In this document: positions 1 through 7,017 of the stretch, in pieces
Layout: each line of letters opens with the position of its first letter
Numbering within the stretch: the first letter of the stretch is position 1
From: Siphonobacter sp047605205
GTDB lineage: Bacteria > Bacteroidota > Bacteroidia > Cytophagales > Spirosomataceae
Assembly: GCA_047605205.1 (NCBI GenBank)
Contig: JASGGE010000093.1
Location: 1 to 16,054, forward strand
Direction: 5' to 3'
Length of the DNA stretch: 16,054 nt
Notes under the pieces: generated by a model
The model's database searches: none
What the model saw: the letters and a program-made list of their open reading frames with translations, nothing else
What the model was told of the DNA's origin: nothing
Program-made: the position numbers and the translations under genes

Positions 1-972
1 AGAAACAGTTGGCCCTTTGATTCCTTTTACGGCCTGAGGATATTGGTTGTCAAAGTCATAGGCCTTGCGTTTGTAGTTACGTCTGGCGATGGTGAGGGTC
101 GCTTGAAAAGGAATTTCTTGCGAGACCGAATTATCCGTTTTTCGCCGTTTGAGTTTCCCGTCAGCCGTATATAGGATTTCAGTAGGCGAGAACCAGGACA
201 CCCGGAAAGGGAAAACGTCTTCAGCTGCTTCGGAAATGATTTTTTCTGCTCCATTGCTAGCTATAACCGCTTTTAAGCTGCTTTGGGATGTTGTCAATAC
301 ATTAAATACCAGACCACTGCCATCGGGTTGCCAGGCTGGTGCCGCTAATTTGCCTGGTGTATTACTTAAGATTTTTTCTTTACCCTGTGCGTCAATAGCA
401 TAGATGCCTGCTCCTTCGGCTCGTTCGGAAACAAAGGCAATGAACAAACCATCTGCCGACCAGGCCGGGTTATATTCATTGGCCGGATTTTTGGTTAGCT
501 GAGTAACCGCCCCGGTTGTCAGGTTTAACTTCCAGATATCATAATTACCGGATCGGTCGGATGAAAAGACTAGCTCTTTTCCATCGGGTGACCAGTGTGG
601 TTCCCGGTCATCATACACTCCAAAGGTCAGTTGTCTACGGTTGGAGCCATCTTTCTTAATCATCCAAAGGTGATAGCCACCATCCCAAAAGGCGTGAAAC
701 GCAATCCAGTTTCCATCGGGTGACCAGGCGGGTTGCCGGCAGTCGCCCATAATGTCGGTAACGGGTTTGGCTAGGCCACCATCGGCAGGTAAGGTCCAGA
801 TGGTACCCTGCAAATCAATAGCAATGGTTTTTTTATCCGGCGAAAGGTCGGCAGCCATATTGGTGCCTTCTGTAACGGCAATTTTTAAGGAGTCAGCTAG
901 TGGCATTTTTGCTGAAGCGGTCACTCCAGCCATCAAACCCGATAGGAAAAAGGTCAATACTTTTAGGTTCAT
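1..972 (-). CDS. Exported TolB/PD40 beta-propeller protein, probable amidohydrolase (partial, 5' part only)
   Basis: The minus-strand frame is open for 324 codons from an ATG at 972 to the left edge, so the C-terminal part is missing. Residues 1-21 form a Sec signal peptide: a Lys, a hydrophobic core and an Ala-Ser-Ala cleavage site. After it come at least four propeller blades carrying the PD40/WD40-like signature (QPAWSPDGNWIAF, PHWSPDGKELVFSSDRSG, NPAWSADGLFIAFVSER, PAWQPDGSGLVF), each followed by an IW/LW strand. In the family as I know it, Bacteroidota proteins with such an exported propeller often continue into a metal-dependent amidohydrolase domain, and the segment around YDFDNQYPQAVKG fits that. 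That domain lies outside the window, so the enzymatic call is inference. A tricorn/DPP-like peptidase is the main alternative. Confidence 0.8.
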   Translation of the reverse strand, partial: MNLKVLTFFLSGLMAGVTASAKMPLADSLKIAVTEGTNMAADLSPDKKTIAIDLQGTIWTLPADGGLAKPVTDIMGDCRQPAWSPDGNWIAFHAFWDGGYHLWMIKKDGSNRRQLTFGVYDDREPHWSPDGKELVFSSDRSGNYDIWKLNLTTGAVTQLTKNPANEYNPAWSADGLFIAFVSERAEGAGIYAIDAQGKEKILSNTPGKLAAPAWQPDGSGLVFNVLTTSQSSLKAVIASNGAEKIISEAAEDVFPFRVSWFSPTEILYTADGKLKRRKTDNSVSQEIPFQATLTIARRNYKRKAYDFDNQYPQAVKGIKGPTVS

Positions 973-1057
973 TCGAAATGGGAATAGAAAATCTGAGCTT
1001 TAAGGGCAAAAACAAAGGAATTCTTCAGAACTGATTTTGGGTGGGTTGAAGGGTAAA

Positions 1058-1073
1058 GGCTATACGTATAGCC
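1058..1073. promoter_or_regulatory. Perfect 16-bp palindrome, operator-like
   Basis: GGCTATACGTATAGCC is a perfect dyad with no spacer, 86 bases upstream of the propeller gene start. A continuous 8+8 dyad is the usual form of a site for a homodimeric regulator. It has no T-run and no loop, so it is not a terminator. The regulator is unknown. Confidence 0.4.
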
Positions 1074-1165
1074 ATATATCATCAGGCAAAACGGTAGTTG
1101 TTTTACTTTGTTGAGGTAAAATATAATAATTCTATTTTGAGCTTTATTTACAGTAGTATATCCGT

Positions 1166-1199
1166 CAAAAATATAAATTATTGAAATAATATTTTACAA
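1166..1199 (-). promoter_or_regulatory. Possible Bacteroidota-type promoter for the propeller gene
   Basis: On the minus strand, TATTTTTG (1173 to 1166) matches the -7 consensus TAnnTTTG. A TTG lies about 23 bases upstream (1199-1197). It would give a leader of nearly 190 bases that includes the palindrome at 1058-1073. The surroundings are very AT-rich, so a chance match is quite possible. Confidence 0.25.
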
Positions 1200-1243
1200 T
1201 TCTTGATAAATTAAAAGAAATATGAATAAGTGGCTTGCCCAAA

Positions 1244-1281
1244 ATAAAACACCTCCCGGGCAGGTTGGGGAGGTGTTTTAT
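1244..1281 (-). terminator. Intrinsic terminator of the proBA operon
   Basis: A perfect 14-bp inverted repeat (ATAAAACACCTCCC at 1244-1257, its complement at 1268-1281) encloses a 10-base loop. It starts 20 bases after the proA stop. Read on the minus strand, the stem ends in TTTTAT and is followed by a short TTTT, so the T-tract is partly inside the stem. The A/T-flanked stem could also work in the plus direction. Confidence 0.8.
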
Positions 1282-1301
1282 ATATTCAAAAAGAAAAACT
1301 A

Positions 1302-2567
1302 CTACCAGCGAACGTGCCCGTCGCCTTCAATAACCCATTTTTCGGTAACTAATTTTTCAAGGGCAAAAGGGCCTCGGGCGTGTAACTTCTGAGTACTGAT
1401 GCCAATTTCGGCTCCCAGACCAAACTCTCCGCCATCTGTGAATCGGGTTGAGGCGTTGGCATATACTGCAGCGGCGTCAACTTCTTCCAGAAAACGCCGG
1501 CATATTTCTTTATTTTCTGATAAAATCGCTTCAGAATGTCGTGAAGAATACCGCCGGATATGCTCCAGAGCTTCCTCGATTCCGGTTACTACTTTAACGG
1601 TAATTTTGTAGTCAAGCCATTCTTTTCCGTAATCTTCCGGCTGAGCATGGAATAAACGTGGATAACCAGCTCGTTCGAGAATGTAATAGGCGGCATTATC
1701 AGCGTATATTTCAACATTCCATTTTTCAAAATCATGTAATAATGAAAGCAAAAATGGAGCAGCAATGCCCTGGTCAACCAGAATACCATCTAATGAGTTA
1801 CACACTGATGGACGCGAAACCCGGGCATTCACTACGATTTCACGGGCTTTTTCCAGGTTAGCTTCTTCGTGTATGTAAGTATGTACTACACCTGCCCCCG
1901 TTTCAATCGTAGGAATAAGGGAGTGCTGGCGAACAAACTGGATAAGCTTATCTGAACCACGGGGAATAATGATGTCGACATAACGAGTTGCCGTTAATAA
2001 TTCTTTCATTAATTCCCGATCGGGTGGTAGTAAGGTAACGGCTTCGGTCGGAACGGAGAATTGCCGCAAAACCTGGTGCACCAGTTCCACCAGATACGAA
2101 TTGGTATACCAGGCATCACTTCCGCCCCGCAACACCACAGCATTGCCTGATCGTAAACATAGAGCCGTTACGTCGATGGTTACATTGGGCCGCGATTCGT
2201 AAATGACCCCAACAACCCCTAATGAAACGGCTACTTTACGCAGGTGCAAACCATTTGGCAGGGTGCGTTCCAACAAGGTCTGACCAGTAGGATCGGGGAG
2301 AAGAGCTACCTCACGAAGAGTTTGTGCTAACCCTGCAATGCGTTTCTCATTCAACAGTAACCGATCCCATTTCGGGTCACTCTGCGGCATTCGCTCCAGG
2401 TCACGCTTGTTTTCAGACAAAATAGTTGCCTGGTTCTCTAACAGAACAACCGCAAGCCGGTTAAGAATGGCAGCTTTTTGCTCATCTGATAAACGCCGAA
2501 TGGCCGGAGCAGCCGCATGAGTTGCCTCAAGTTGGGGCAGGATGGTTTCTGTTTCCTGAACAATCAT
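1302..2567 (-). CDS. proA: Glutamate-5-semialdehyde dehydrogenase (gamma-glutamyl phosphate reductase)
   Basis: Second step of proline synthesis: NADPH-dependent reduction of gamma-glutamyl phosphate to glutamate-5-semialdehyde, in the cytoplasm. The 421-residue length is normal for the family. Visible motifs are GVVGVIYESRPNVT (residues 117-130), LCLRSGNAVVLRGGS (136-150), IPRGSDKLIQFV (201-212) and the catalytic-cysteine motif RPSVCNSLD with Cys256. The C-terminal LHARGPFALEKL signature is present. The ATG at 2567 is the only good start before the conserved N-terminus. It is transcribed after proB with a 116-base gap and ends just before the terminator at 1244-1281. No key residue is missing. 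Confidence 0.97.
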   Translation of the reverse strand: MIVQETETILPQLEATHAAAPAIRRLSDEQKAAILNRLAVVLLENQATILSENKRDLERMPQSDPKWDRLLLNEKRIAGLAQTLREVALLPDPTGQTLLERTLPNGLHLRKVAVSLGVVGVIYESRPNVTIDVTALCLRSGNAVVLRGGSDAWYTNSYLVELVHQVLRQFSVPTEAVTLLPPDRELMKELLTATRYVDIIIPRGSDKLIQFVRQHSLIPTIETGAGVVHTYIHEEANLEKAREIVVNARVSRPSVCNSLDGILVDQGIAAPFLLSLLHDFEKWNVEIYADNAAYYILERAGYPRLFHAQPEDYGKEWLDYKITVKVVTGIEEALEHIRRYSSRHSEAILSENKEICRRFLEEVDAAAVYANASTRFTDGGEFGLGAEIGISTQKLHARGPFALEKLVTEKWVIEGDGHVRW

Positions 2568-2683
2568 ATTGGTAGGAATACTAGTTTAGGGTTTAACGTT
2601 TGAACGAACAACCTTTTCAAACGTGTCATCATTTATCTTGTTTCGGGCAATGAAATAGATGAGTAAGGTAGTATTATTTTTGG

Positions 2684-3715
2684 TTAAAGTAATACAATAT
2701 CATCAGCATTCGCTACTTCAAAATTCTGGGTTTTTAGATTCTGGGTAACTGTTTCGGAAGATTCCCGTGCTTTCGCTACGGCAATAATCTGACCACCTGT
2801 ATCGGTAATTTCGATAATCTCACCACGATCAAAGTCACTCGAAATCTTTTGAATACCAACTGCTAACAGGCTTCGACGGGATAATAAGGCCTTCACCGCT
2901 CCCTGATCTACCTGCAACTGACCAGCAACCAGCCCCCCCGTTCCGAGCCATTTCTGGCGAGCATTCAGCGTAACCGATTCTGCTATAAAAACAGTGCCTG
3001 TTTTTTCTTGTAAAGCATTTAAAATTCCTTCGGGAGTATGAATACCAAAAATCACCACCCGGATGCCCATCCGGACGGCCCGTTTGGCAAAACTTAGTTT
3101 GGATACCATTCCGCCCAAACCAGCGGCTGTTTTGGAGGTGTCGGCCATTCCCAGTATACGTTCATCAATATGCTCTACCAAAGGAATAATTTTTCCTTCC
3201 TGATCCAGTAAACCACCAACTGAAGTACTGAATAATAGCGTTTCTGCTCCTAAACCAGCGGCAAGGAGCGTTGCGAGTTCGTCATTATCAGAGAACTTTA
3301 ATTCCAGATCAGAAACCACATCATTTTCGTTGGCAATCGGAATGACGCCACTTTCCCAGAGGGTCTCGTAGGTTTGCTTTAGCTGAAGAAACTGAGTCCG
3401 ATTCCCAAAATGACTTCGCTCACAAAGACTCTGGGCTACCTGAATGCCAAAAGCACTAAAATACTTGGCGTATAGCCCTAAAAGTAAAGGATTCCCGATT
3501 GCGGCGGCGGCTTTACGTTGTGAAAGTTCACCCCGGTAATCCTGCAGGAATGCTTTGCCCGCACCGACTGCTCCTGAAGAGACCAGAACCATGTGGTACT
3601 GTGAATGTAATTGAGCAACCTGGCGGGCAATTTCTAAAATAGTTGCCTCATTAATCTCGCCGTTTGCTTTCGTGAGACTGGCCGTCCCGAACTTAATAAC
3701 CAAAATGGGTTTCAT
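2684..3715 (-). CDS. proB: Glutamate 5-kinase
   Basis: First committed step of proline synthesis: ATP-dependent phosphorylation of glutamate, the usual point of proline feedback inhibition. The amino-acid-kinase domain begins at VIKFGTASLTKANG and continues with VLVSSGAVGAGK, IANENDVVS, FSDNDELATLLAAGLGAETLLF and a glycine-rich GLGGMVSKLSFAKRA segment. A C-terminal PUA domain follows (NARQKWLGTGG to the end, with VDQGAVKAL and SLLAVGI). I chose the ATG at 3715 (343 residues). An in-frame GTG at 3724 would add three residues, but it lies inside a candidate -7 promoter element. It is slightly shorter than the 367-residue E. coli enzyme, and its PUA end is compact. It is first in a minus-strand operon with proA. 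Confidence 0.96.
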   Translation of the reverse strand: MKPILVIKFGTASLTKANGEINEATILEIARQVAQLHSQYHMVLVSSGAVGAGKAFLQDYRGELSQRKAAAAIGNPLLLGLYAKYFSAFGIQVAQSLCERSHFGNRTQFLQLKQTYETLWESGVIPIANENDVVSDLELKFSDNDELATLLAAGLGAETLLFSTSVGGLLDQEGKIIPLVEHIDERILGMADTSKTAAGLGGMVSKLSFAKRAVRMGIRVVIFGIHTPEGILNALQEKTGTVFIAESVTLNARQKWLGTGGLVAGQLQVDQGAVKALLSRRSLLAVGIQKISSDFDRGEIIEITDTGGQIIAVAKARESSETVTQNLKTQNFEVANADDIVLL

Positions 3716-3723
3716 ACTGCCCA

Positions 3724-3752
3724 CAAAGGTAGAAAATGATTAGGGATTCGAA
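3724..3752 (-). promoter_or_regulatory. Candidate proBA promoter, unusually close to the start codon
   Basis: On the minus strand TACCTTTG (3731 to 3724) is a perfect TAnnTTTG -7 word. A weak -33 (TTCG, 3752-3749) lies 17 bases upstream. Transcription would begin within a few bases of the ATG at 3715, giving an almost leaderless mRNA, and would exclude the GTG at 3724 as start. Confidence 0.35.
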
Positions 3753-3903
3753 TTAATAGAATAATTTTTGCTATAGATCGAAAATGAGGTTATATAAAAC
3801 CTGATTTTGGTCTTTTTTTTGAAAAATGAATATAAAATGGTTTTAAAAATGAGTGTTTTTTTTGCGAAAATTGAAAAATTAACAAAAATGAGTTTTTAAG
3901 TTA

Positions 3904-3935
3904 TTTGGTTTCTGTCTGTTAAACTGCTATTTTTA
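3904..3935 (+). promoter_or_regulatory. Candidate promoter of the exported aminotransferase/oxidase/Hint operon
   Basis: A perfect -33 word TTTG (3904-3907) is separated by 20 bases from TATTTTTA (3928-3935), which matches TAnnTTTG except for its last base. The leader to the ATG at 4057 would be about 115 bases. The region is AT-rich, so the call is tentative. Confidence 0.35.
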
Positions 3936-4056
3936 TGGTCAGATGAGAAAATTTTAGGGGATAAAATGTATCTTTTATGAATTTTTCTACTCTTTCTGGT
4001 TTTAATACCATATTAGCCGCAAGCATACACTGAACCGTTCTAACAAATACAAAACG

Positions 4057-5262
4057 ATGAATCGTCGTAATTGGCTCAAACAAACTACTGCTCTTACTTC
4101 GGGAGTGGCCCTTCTGCCCTCTCTTTTACAGAAAGCATACGCTGATCCTGCCGCTCGGCAGGAACTCTACATGGACCTGTCGCATGAGTTTCGGGCTGCA
4201 ATGCTAGCTGATGCGATGCCACCAATGGAAGTAAAAGCTCGTCTTGGTGCAAATGAGAACCCTTGGGGGCTTTCGGCTAAAACAAAAGAGGCAGTTAATA
4301 ACTCTTTGATGGAGGCTAACCGTTATGCCATGCGTGCAACGATGGAACTCTATAAAGCGATTGCTGAAAAAGATGGTGTTCCGATGCCCCAGAATCCTGC
4401 CGGTGGTGGTGGTTGGGGCGGCCCAGCGAAAAGCTATATTAAACTGGGTTGCGGCTCAACAGAATTGTTGAATGCCAGCTTAATGCACTTCGCTACAAAA
4501 GGTACAATTATGGTAGGAGACCCCTGCTACATCTCTGGTAATGAAGAGAAGTACCCAATGGATAAGGTGAAGTTAACAGCCGATTATCAGTATGACCTGG
4601 ACGCTATGGCTGCTAAAGTAGATCCTGCCAAGCATAGCCTGATTTATATATGTAATCCTAATAACCCAACAGGGCAGTTATTACCTGCTGATAAATTACG
4701 GAAATTCATTGATGAGGTTTCTCCAAAGGTTCCTGTTCTGGTAGACGAAGCATATATTGATTATGCTCCAGACCCTAAGACCGACTGCATGGTTGATAAG
4801 GTGAAAGAAGGCAAGAACGTAATCATTCTTCGTACCTTGTCTAAACTATATGCTTTCGCCGGGATGCGTTTAGGATATGCATTGGGTAAGCCCGAATTAT
4901 TACAGGATATTTCAAAATATACCATGAATGGTTTCGGCCTGACGCTTCCTACTATTATGGGTGCGATGGCTGCTTTTTCTGATGTCGAAAATACCAAAAT
5001 GGTATTAGCCAAGACAAGCGAATCGAAAAAATATACGGTCGACTTCCTGACCAAGGCTGGCTATAAAGTCATTCCTTCGGCCTCTAACTTTATGTTATTC
5101 CCTGTGAATATGAAAGGCACGGAATTAACGGGTAAGCTGATGCAGGAAGGCGTTATGGTTCGGAATTGGTTCTTTGATGGCCAGCACTGGTGCCGGGTAT
5201 CCATCGGTACAATGGATGAAATGAAAGCCTTTACTGACGCCTTCTCGAAGGTAGTTGCGTAA
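4057..5262 (+). CDS. Tat-exported PLP aminotransferase, histidinol-phosphate-aminotransferase-like
   Basis: Fold-type I PLP enzyme of the class I/II (HisC-like) group, 401 residues. The N-terminus MNRRNWLKQTTALTSGVALL is a twin-arginine signal with likely cleavage after AYA (residue 29), so the enzyme would act folded, with PLP loaded, in the periplasm. Seen motifs: LGANENPWG (63-71), GCGSTELLNA (131-140), NPNNPTG (200-206), VLVDEAYIDY with Asp230, and TLSKLYAFAGMRLGY with Schiff-base Lys263 and Arg271. A glycine-rich insert (GGGGWGG, 116-122) sits between helices. Cytoplasmic HisC makes histidine, but the Tat signal and lack of other his genes argue against that role. It is the first gene of a cassette with a Tat-exported flavin oxidase and a Hint protein. 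The substrate cannot be named; an amino acid or aromatic amine is a guess. Confidence 0.9.
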   Translation: MNRRNWLKQTTALTSGVALLPSLLQKAYADPAARQELYMDLSHEFRAAMLADAMPPMEVKARLGANENPWGLSAKTKEAVNNSLMEANRYAMRATMELYKAIAEKDGVPMPQNPAGGGGWGGPAKSYIKLGCGSTELLNASLMHFATKGTIMVGDPCYISGNEEKYPMDKVKLTADYQYDLDAMAAKVDPAKHSLIYICNPNNPTGQLLPADKLRKFIDEVSPKVPVLVDEAYIDYAPDPKTDCMVDKVKEGKNVIILRTLSKLYAFAGMRLGYALGKPELLQDISKYTMNGFGLTLPTIMGAMAAFSDVENTKMVLAKTSESKKYTVDFLTKAGYKVIPSASNFMLFPVNMKGTELTGKLMQEGVMVRNWFFDGQHWCRVSIGTMDEMKAFTDAFSKVVA

Positions 5263-5288
5263 AATTGTTTTTTGACGTTGTTGGTCCA

Positions 5289-5360
5289 GCCCGGTATGAA
5301 ATCTATTTAATTGGTCGGTCAGTCATGGAACTGATAAAGATCATTGATTTCATACCGGGC
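5289..5360 (+). repeat. 15-bp inverted repeat forming a large structured intergenic hairpin
   Basis: GCCCGGTATGAAATC (5289-5303) and its exact complement (5346-5360) enclose 42 bases. Inside the loop, TCAGT (5319-5323) and ACTGA (5330-5334) can form a second hairpin. It lies between the stop at 5262 and the start at 5409. The bases after it are AT-rich without a clean T-run, so an mRNA processing or stability element or partial terminator is likelier than a strong terminator. Confidence 0.7.
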
Positions 5361-5408
5361 CATCTTTAATTTTTAAAATCTAACCAACAACTTCCCCCTT
5401 CCCCCTGT

Positions 5409-6962
5409 ATGACCAGAAGAGACTTTATTGAAAAGACAGGTAATAGTTACCTGGCAATGGCCGCACTGGGTTTTTTACCCGAAGCCCCTGCCAAACCCTT
5501 TCACTTACCCAGAAACGAAAAAGCAAACAGTAAAAAAGTTATTATCCTGGGGGCTGGGCTGGCAGGCATGTCTGCCGCGTATGAATTGGGTAAACTAGGT
5601 TATGACTGTACTTTGTTAGAAGCCCGCGAACGGGTTGGTGGCCGCATTTGGACGGTACGGAAAGGAACTACCGAGACTGAAATTGGAGGTGAAAAACAGA
5701 CCTGTAATTTTGACGAAGGCTATTACCTCAATGCAGGAGCAGCCCGGATTCCGCACCATCATCACTTGACCATTCAATATTGCCGTGAACTGAAAATTCC
5801 GGTTGAGATTTTCGGCAATCTAAACGAAGCAGGATACTATTATTCAGAAAGTGATCGGGGTGCCCTAGCCAATAAACGGGTTAGTGCTAGTGCGATTCAT
5901 GCCGATATGCGGGGATATCTGACCGAATTAGCTGCAAAGGCCGTAGATCAGAACGGATTGAACGCAGAAATGACCAAAGAAGATGTTGATCGCTATATTG
6001 CCTGGCTACGCGAAGAGGGCGATCTGGACATTAATAAAAAATACAAAGGATCTGAACGGCACGGATATTCGACTGCTCCGGCAGCAGGCTTACAGGCAGG
6101 TAAAATTGCCGATCCCTATCCGCTGAAAGACATTGTTGAGTCGGGCCTTACTCATCCGGCTTTTGCCAATGTGGGGGAATATACCTATAACCAGCAACCT
6201 ATTTTGTTGCAACCGGTTGGAGGCATGGATATGATCCCGAAAGCCTTCGAAAAAATTGTAGGCGGAAAGGTGAAGCGTGGCTGTGAAATTCAGGAAATCC
6301 GTAAAACACAACCAGGCGTGCGGATTGTCTATTTAGATAAAAAAACAGGGCAAAAGCAGGAAATTAAAGCAGATTATTGCATCTGTACCTTGCCTTTGCC
6401 AATTCTCAAAGGAATTGAGTCAGACCTTTCGGGTGACGTACAACGGGCAGCAGCTTTTGTGCCGTACATGGAAGCCTGCAAAATCGGTATGCAATTCAAG
6501 CGTCGTTTCTGGGAAGAAGACGACTATATCTTTGGTGGTATTACCAAAACCAATATGGATATTACCCAGATTTTCTATCCATCGTATGGTATGTTAGGAG
6601 CGAAAGGCGTACTGAAAGGAATGTATAACTTCCATGGTCTGGCCAAGAAAGTAGGAGAGTTATCAATTGCTGATCGCCAGAAACTGGCTTTTGAACAAGG
6701 TTCCCGGATTCACCCTCAGTATAAAGACGAATTTGAAAATGCGTTCTCACTGGCTTGGCATAAAATTCCATATTCAAAAGGAGGGTGGGGGATTTATTCT
6801 GATTCGGCTCGGCAACGTTTATATCCGGTTATGACGAAAAACGACGCTGAAATTTATTTTGCTGGTGAGCACGCCAGTAATTTACCTGCCTGGATGGCTG
6901 GAGCATTTGAATCAGCACGTTACGCCGTAGAGACGCTACACAAACGGGTCATGGCCGGATAG
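5409..6962 (+). CDS. Tat-exported FAD-dependent amine oxidase / L-amino-acid-oxidase-like protein
   Basis: Flavin amine oxidase family, 517 residues. It starts with an excellent twin-arginine motif (TRRDFIEKTG), so it is probably exported with FAD bound. The dinucleotide-binding fold follows at about 43-80: VIILGAGLAGMSAAYELG, then LLEARERVGGR with the ribose-binding Glu71. GAARIP (110-115) sits where L-amino-acid oxidases have GAMR-P, whose Arg binds the substrate carboxylate. It is followed by a HHHH run (116-119). The C-terminal FAD motif is FAGEHASNLPAWMAGAFESARYA. Such enzymes oxidise an amine or amino acid to imine/keto acid and release H2O2 and ammonia. The ATG at 5409 is chosen because it gives the Tat motif. 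It lies 146 bases after the aminotransferase and 55 before the Hint gene, in one apparent operon. The substrate is unknown. Confidence 0.9.
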   Translation: MTRRDFIEKTGNSYLAMAALGFLPEAPAKPFHLPRNEKANSKKVIILGAGLAGMSAAYELGKLGYDCTLLEARERVGGRIWTVRKGTTETEIGGEKQTCNFDEGYYLNAGAARIPHHHHLTIQYCRELKIPVEIFGNLNEAGYYYSESDRGALANKRVSASAIHADMRGYLTELAAKAVDQNGLNAEMTKEDVDRYIAWLREEGDLDINKKYKGSERHGYSTAPAAGLQAGKIADPYPLKDIVESGLTHPAFANVGEYTYNQQPILLQPVGGMDMIPKAFEKIVGGKVKRGCEIQEIRKTQPGVRIVYLDKKTGQKQEIKADYCICTLPLPILKGIESDLSGDVQRAAAFVPYMEACKIGMQFKRRFWEEDDYIFGGITKTNMDITQIFYPSYGMLGAKGVLKGMYNFHGLAKKVGELSIADRQKLAFEQGSRIHPQYKDEFENAFSLAWHKIPYSKGGWGIYSDSARQRLYPVMTKNDAEIYFAGEHASNLPAWMAGAFESARYAVETLHKRVMAG

Positions 6963-7017
6963 GAGTTCCTAATTTGAAAATCCCAACTGTAAACGCAATG
7001 TTATAATCTTAAAAAAC

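Larger units (their letters stand above)
973..1301. other. Intergenic region between the propeller gene and proA
   Basis: This is an AT-rich, gene-free stretch of about 330 bases. It holds the palindrome at 1058-1073, a possible minus-strand promoter at 1166-1199 and the proBA terminator at 1244-1281. I found no credible small ORF in the rest. Confidence 0.7.
3716..4056. other. Divergent intergenic region between proB and the aminotransferase gene
   Basis: Very AT-rich, about 340 bases, with long T- and A-runs at 3810-3900. It must hold promoters for both directions (candidates at 3724-3752 and 3904-3935). I see no convincing ORF, RNA gene or strong hairpin in the remainder. Confidence 0.7.

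Noticed and set aside
149..403. Plus-strand ORFs over the propeller gene
   Set aside because: They lie opposite a continuous open minus-strand frame with signal peptide and repeated propeller motifs, and their own translations have no recognisable features.
4057..5262. Histidine biosynthesis hisC
   Set aside because: The twin-arginine signal, the glycine-rich insert and the absence of other his genes do not fit a cytoplasmic histidine enzyme.
5289..5360. MITE or small transposon
   Set aside because: The inverted repeat has no visible target-site duplication and only 72 bases in total. Without a genome search for copies the hairpin reading is simpler.
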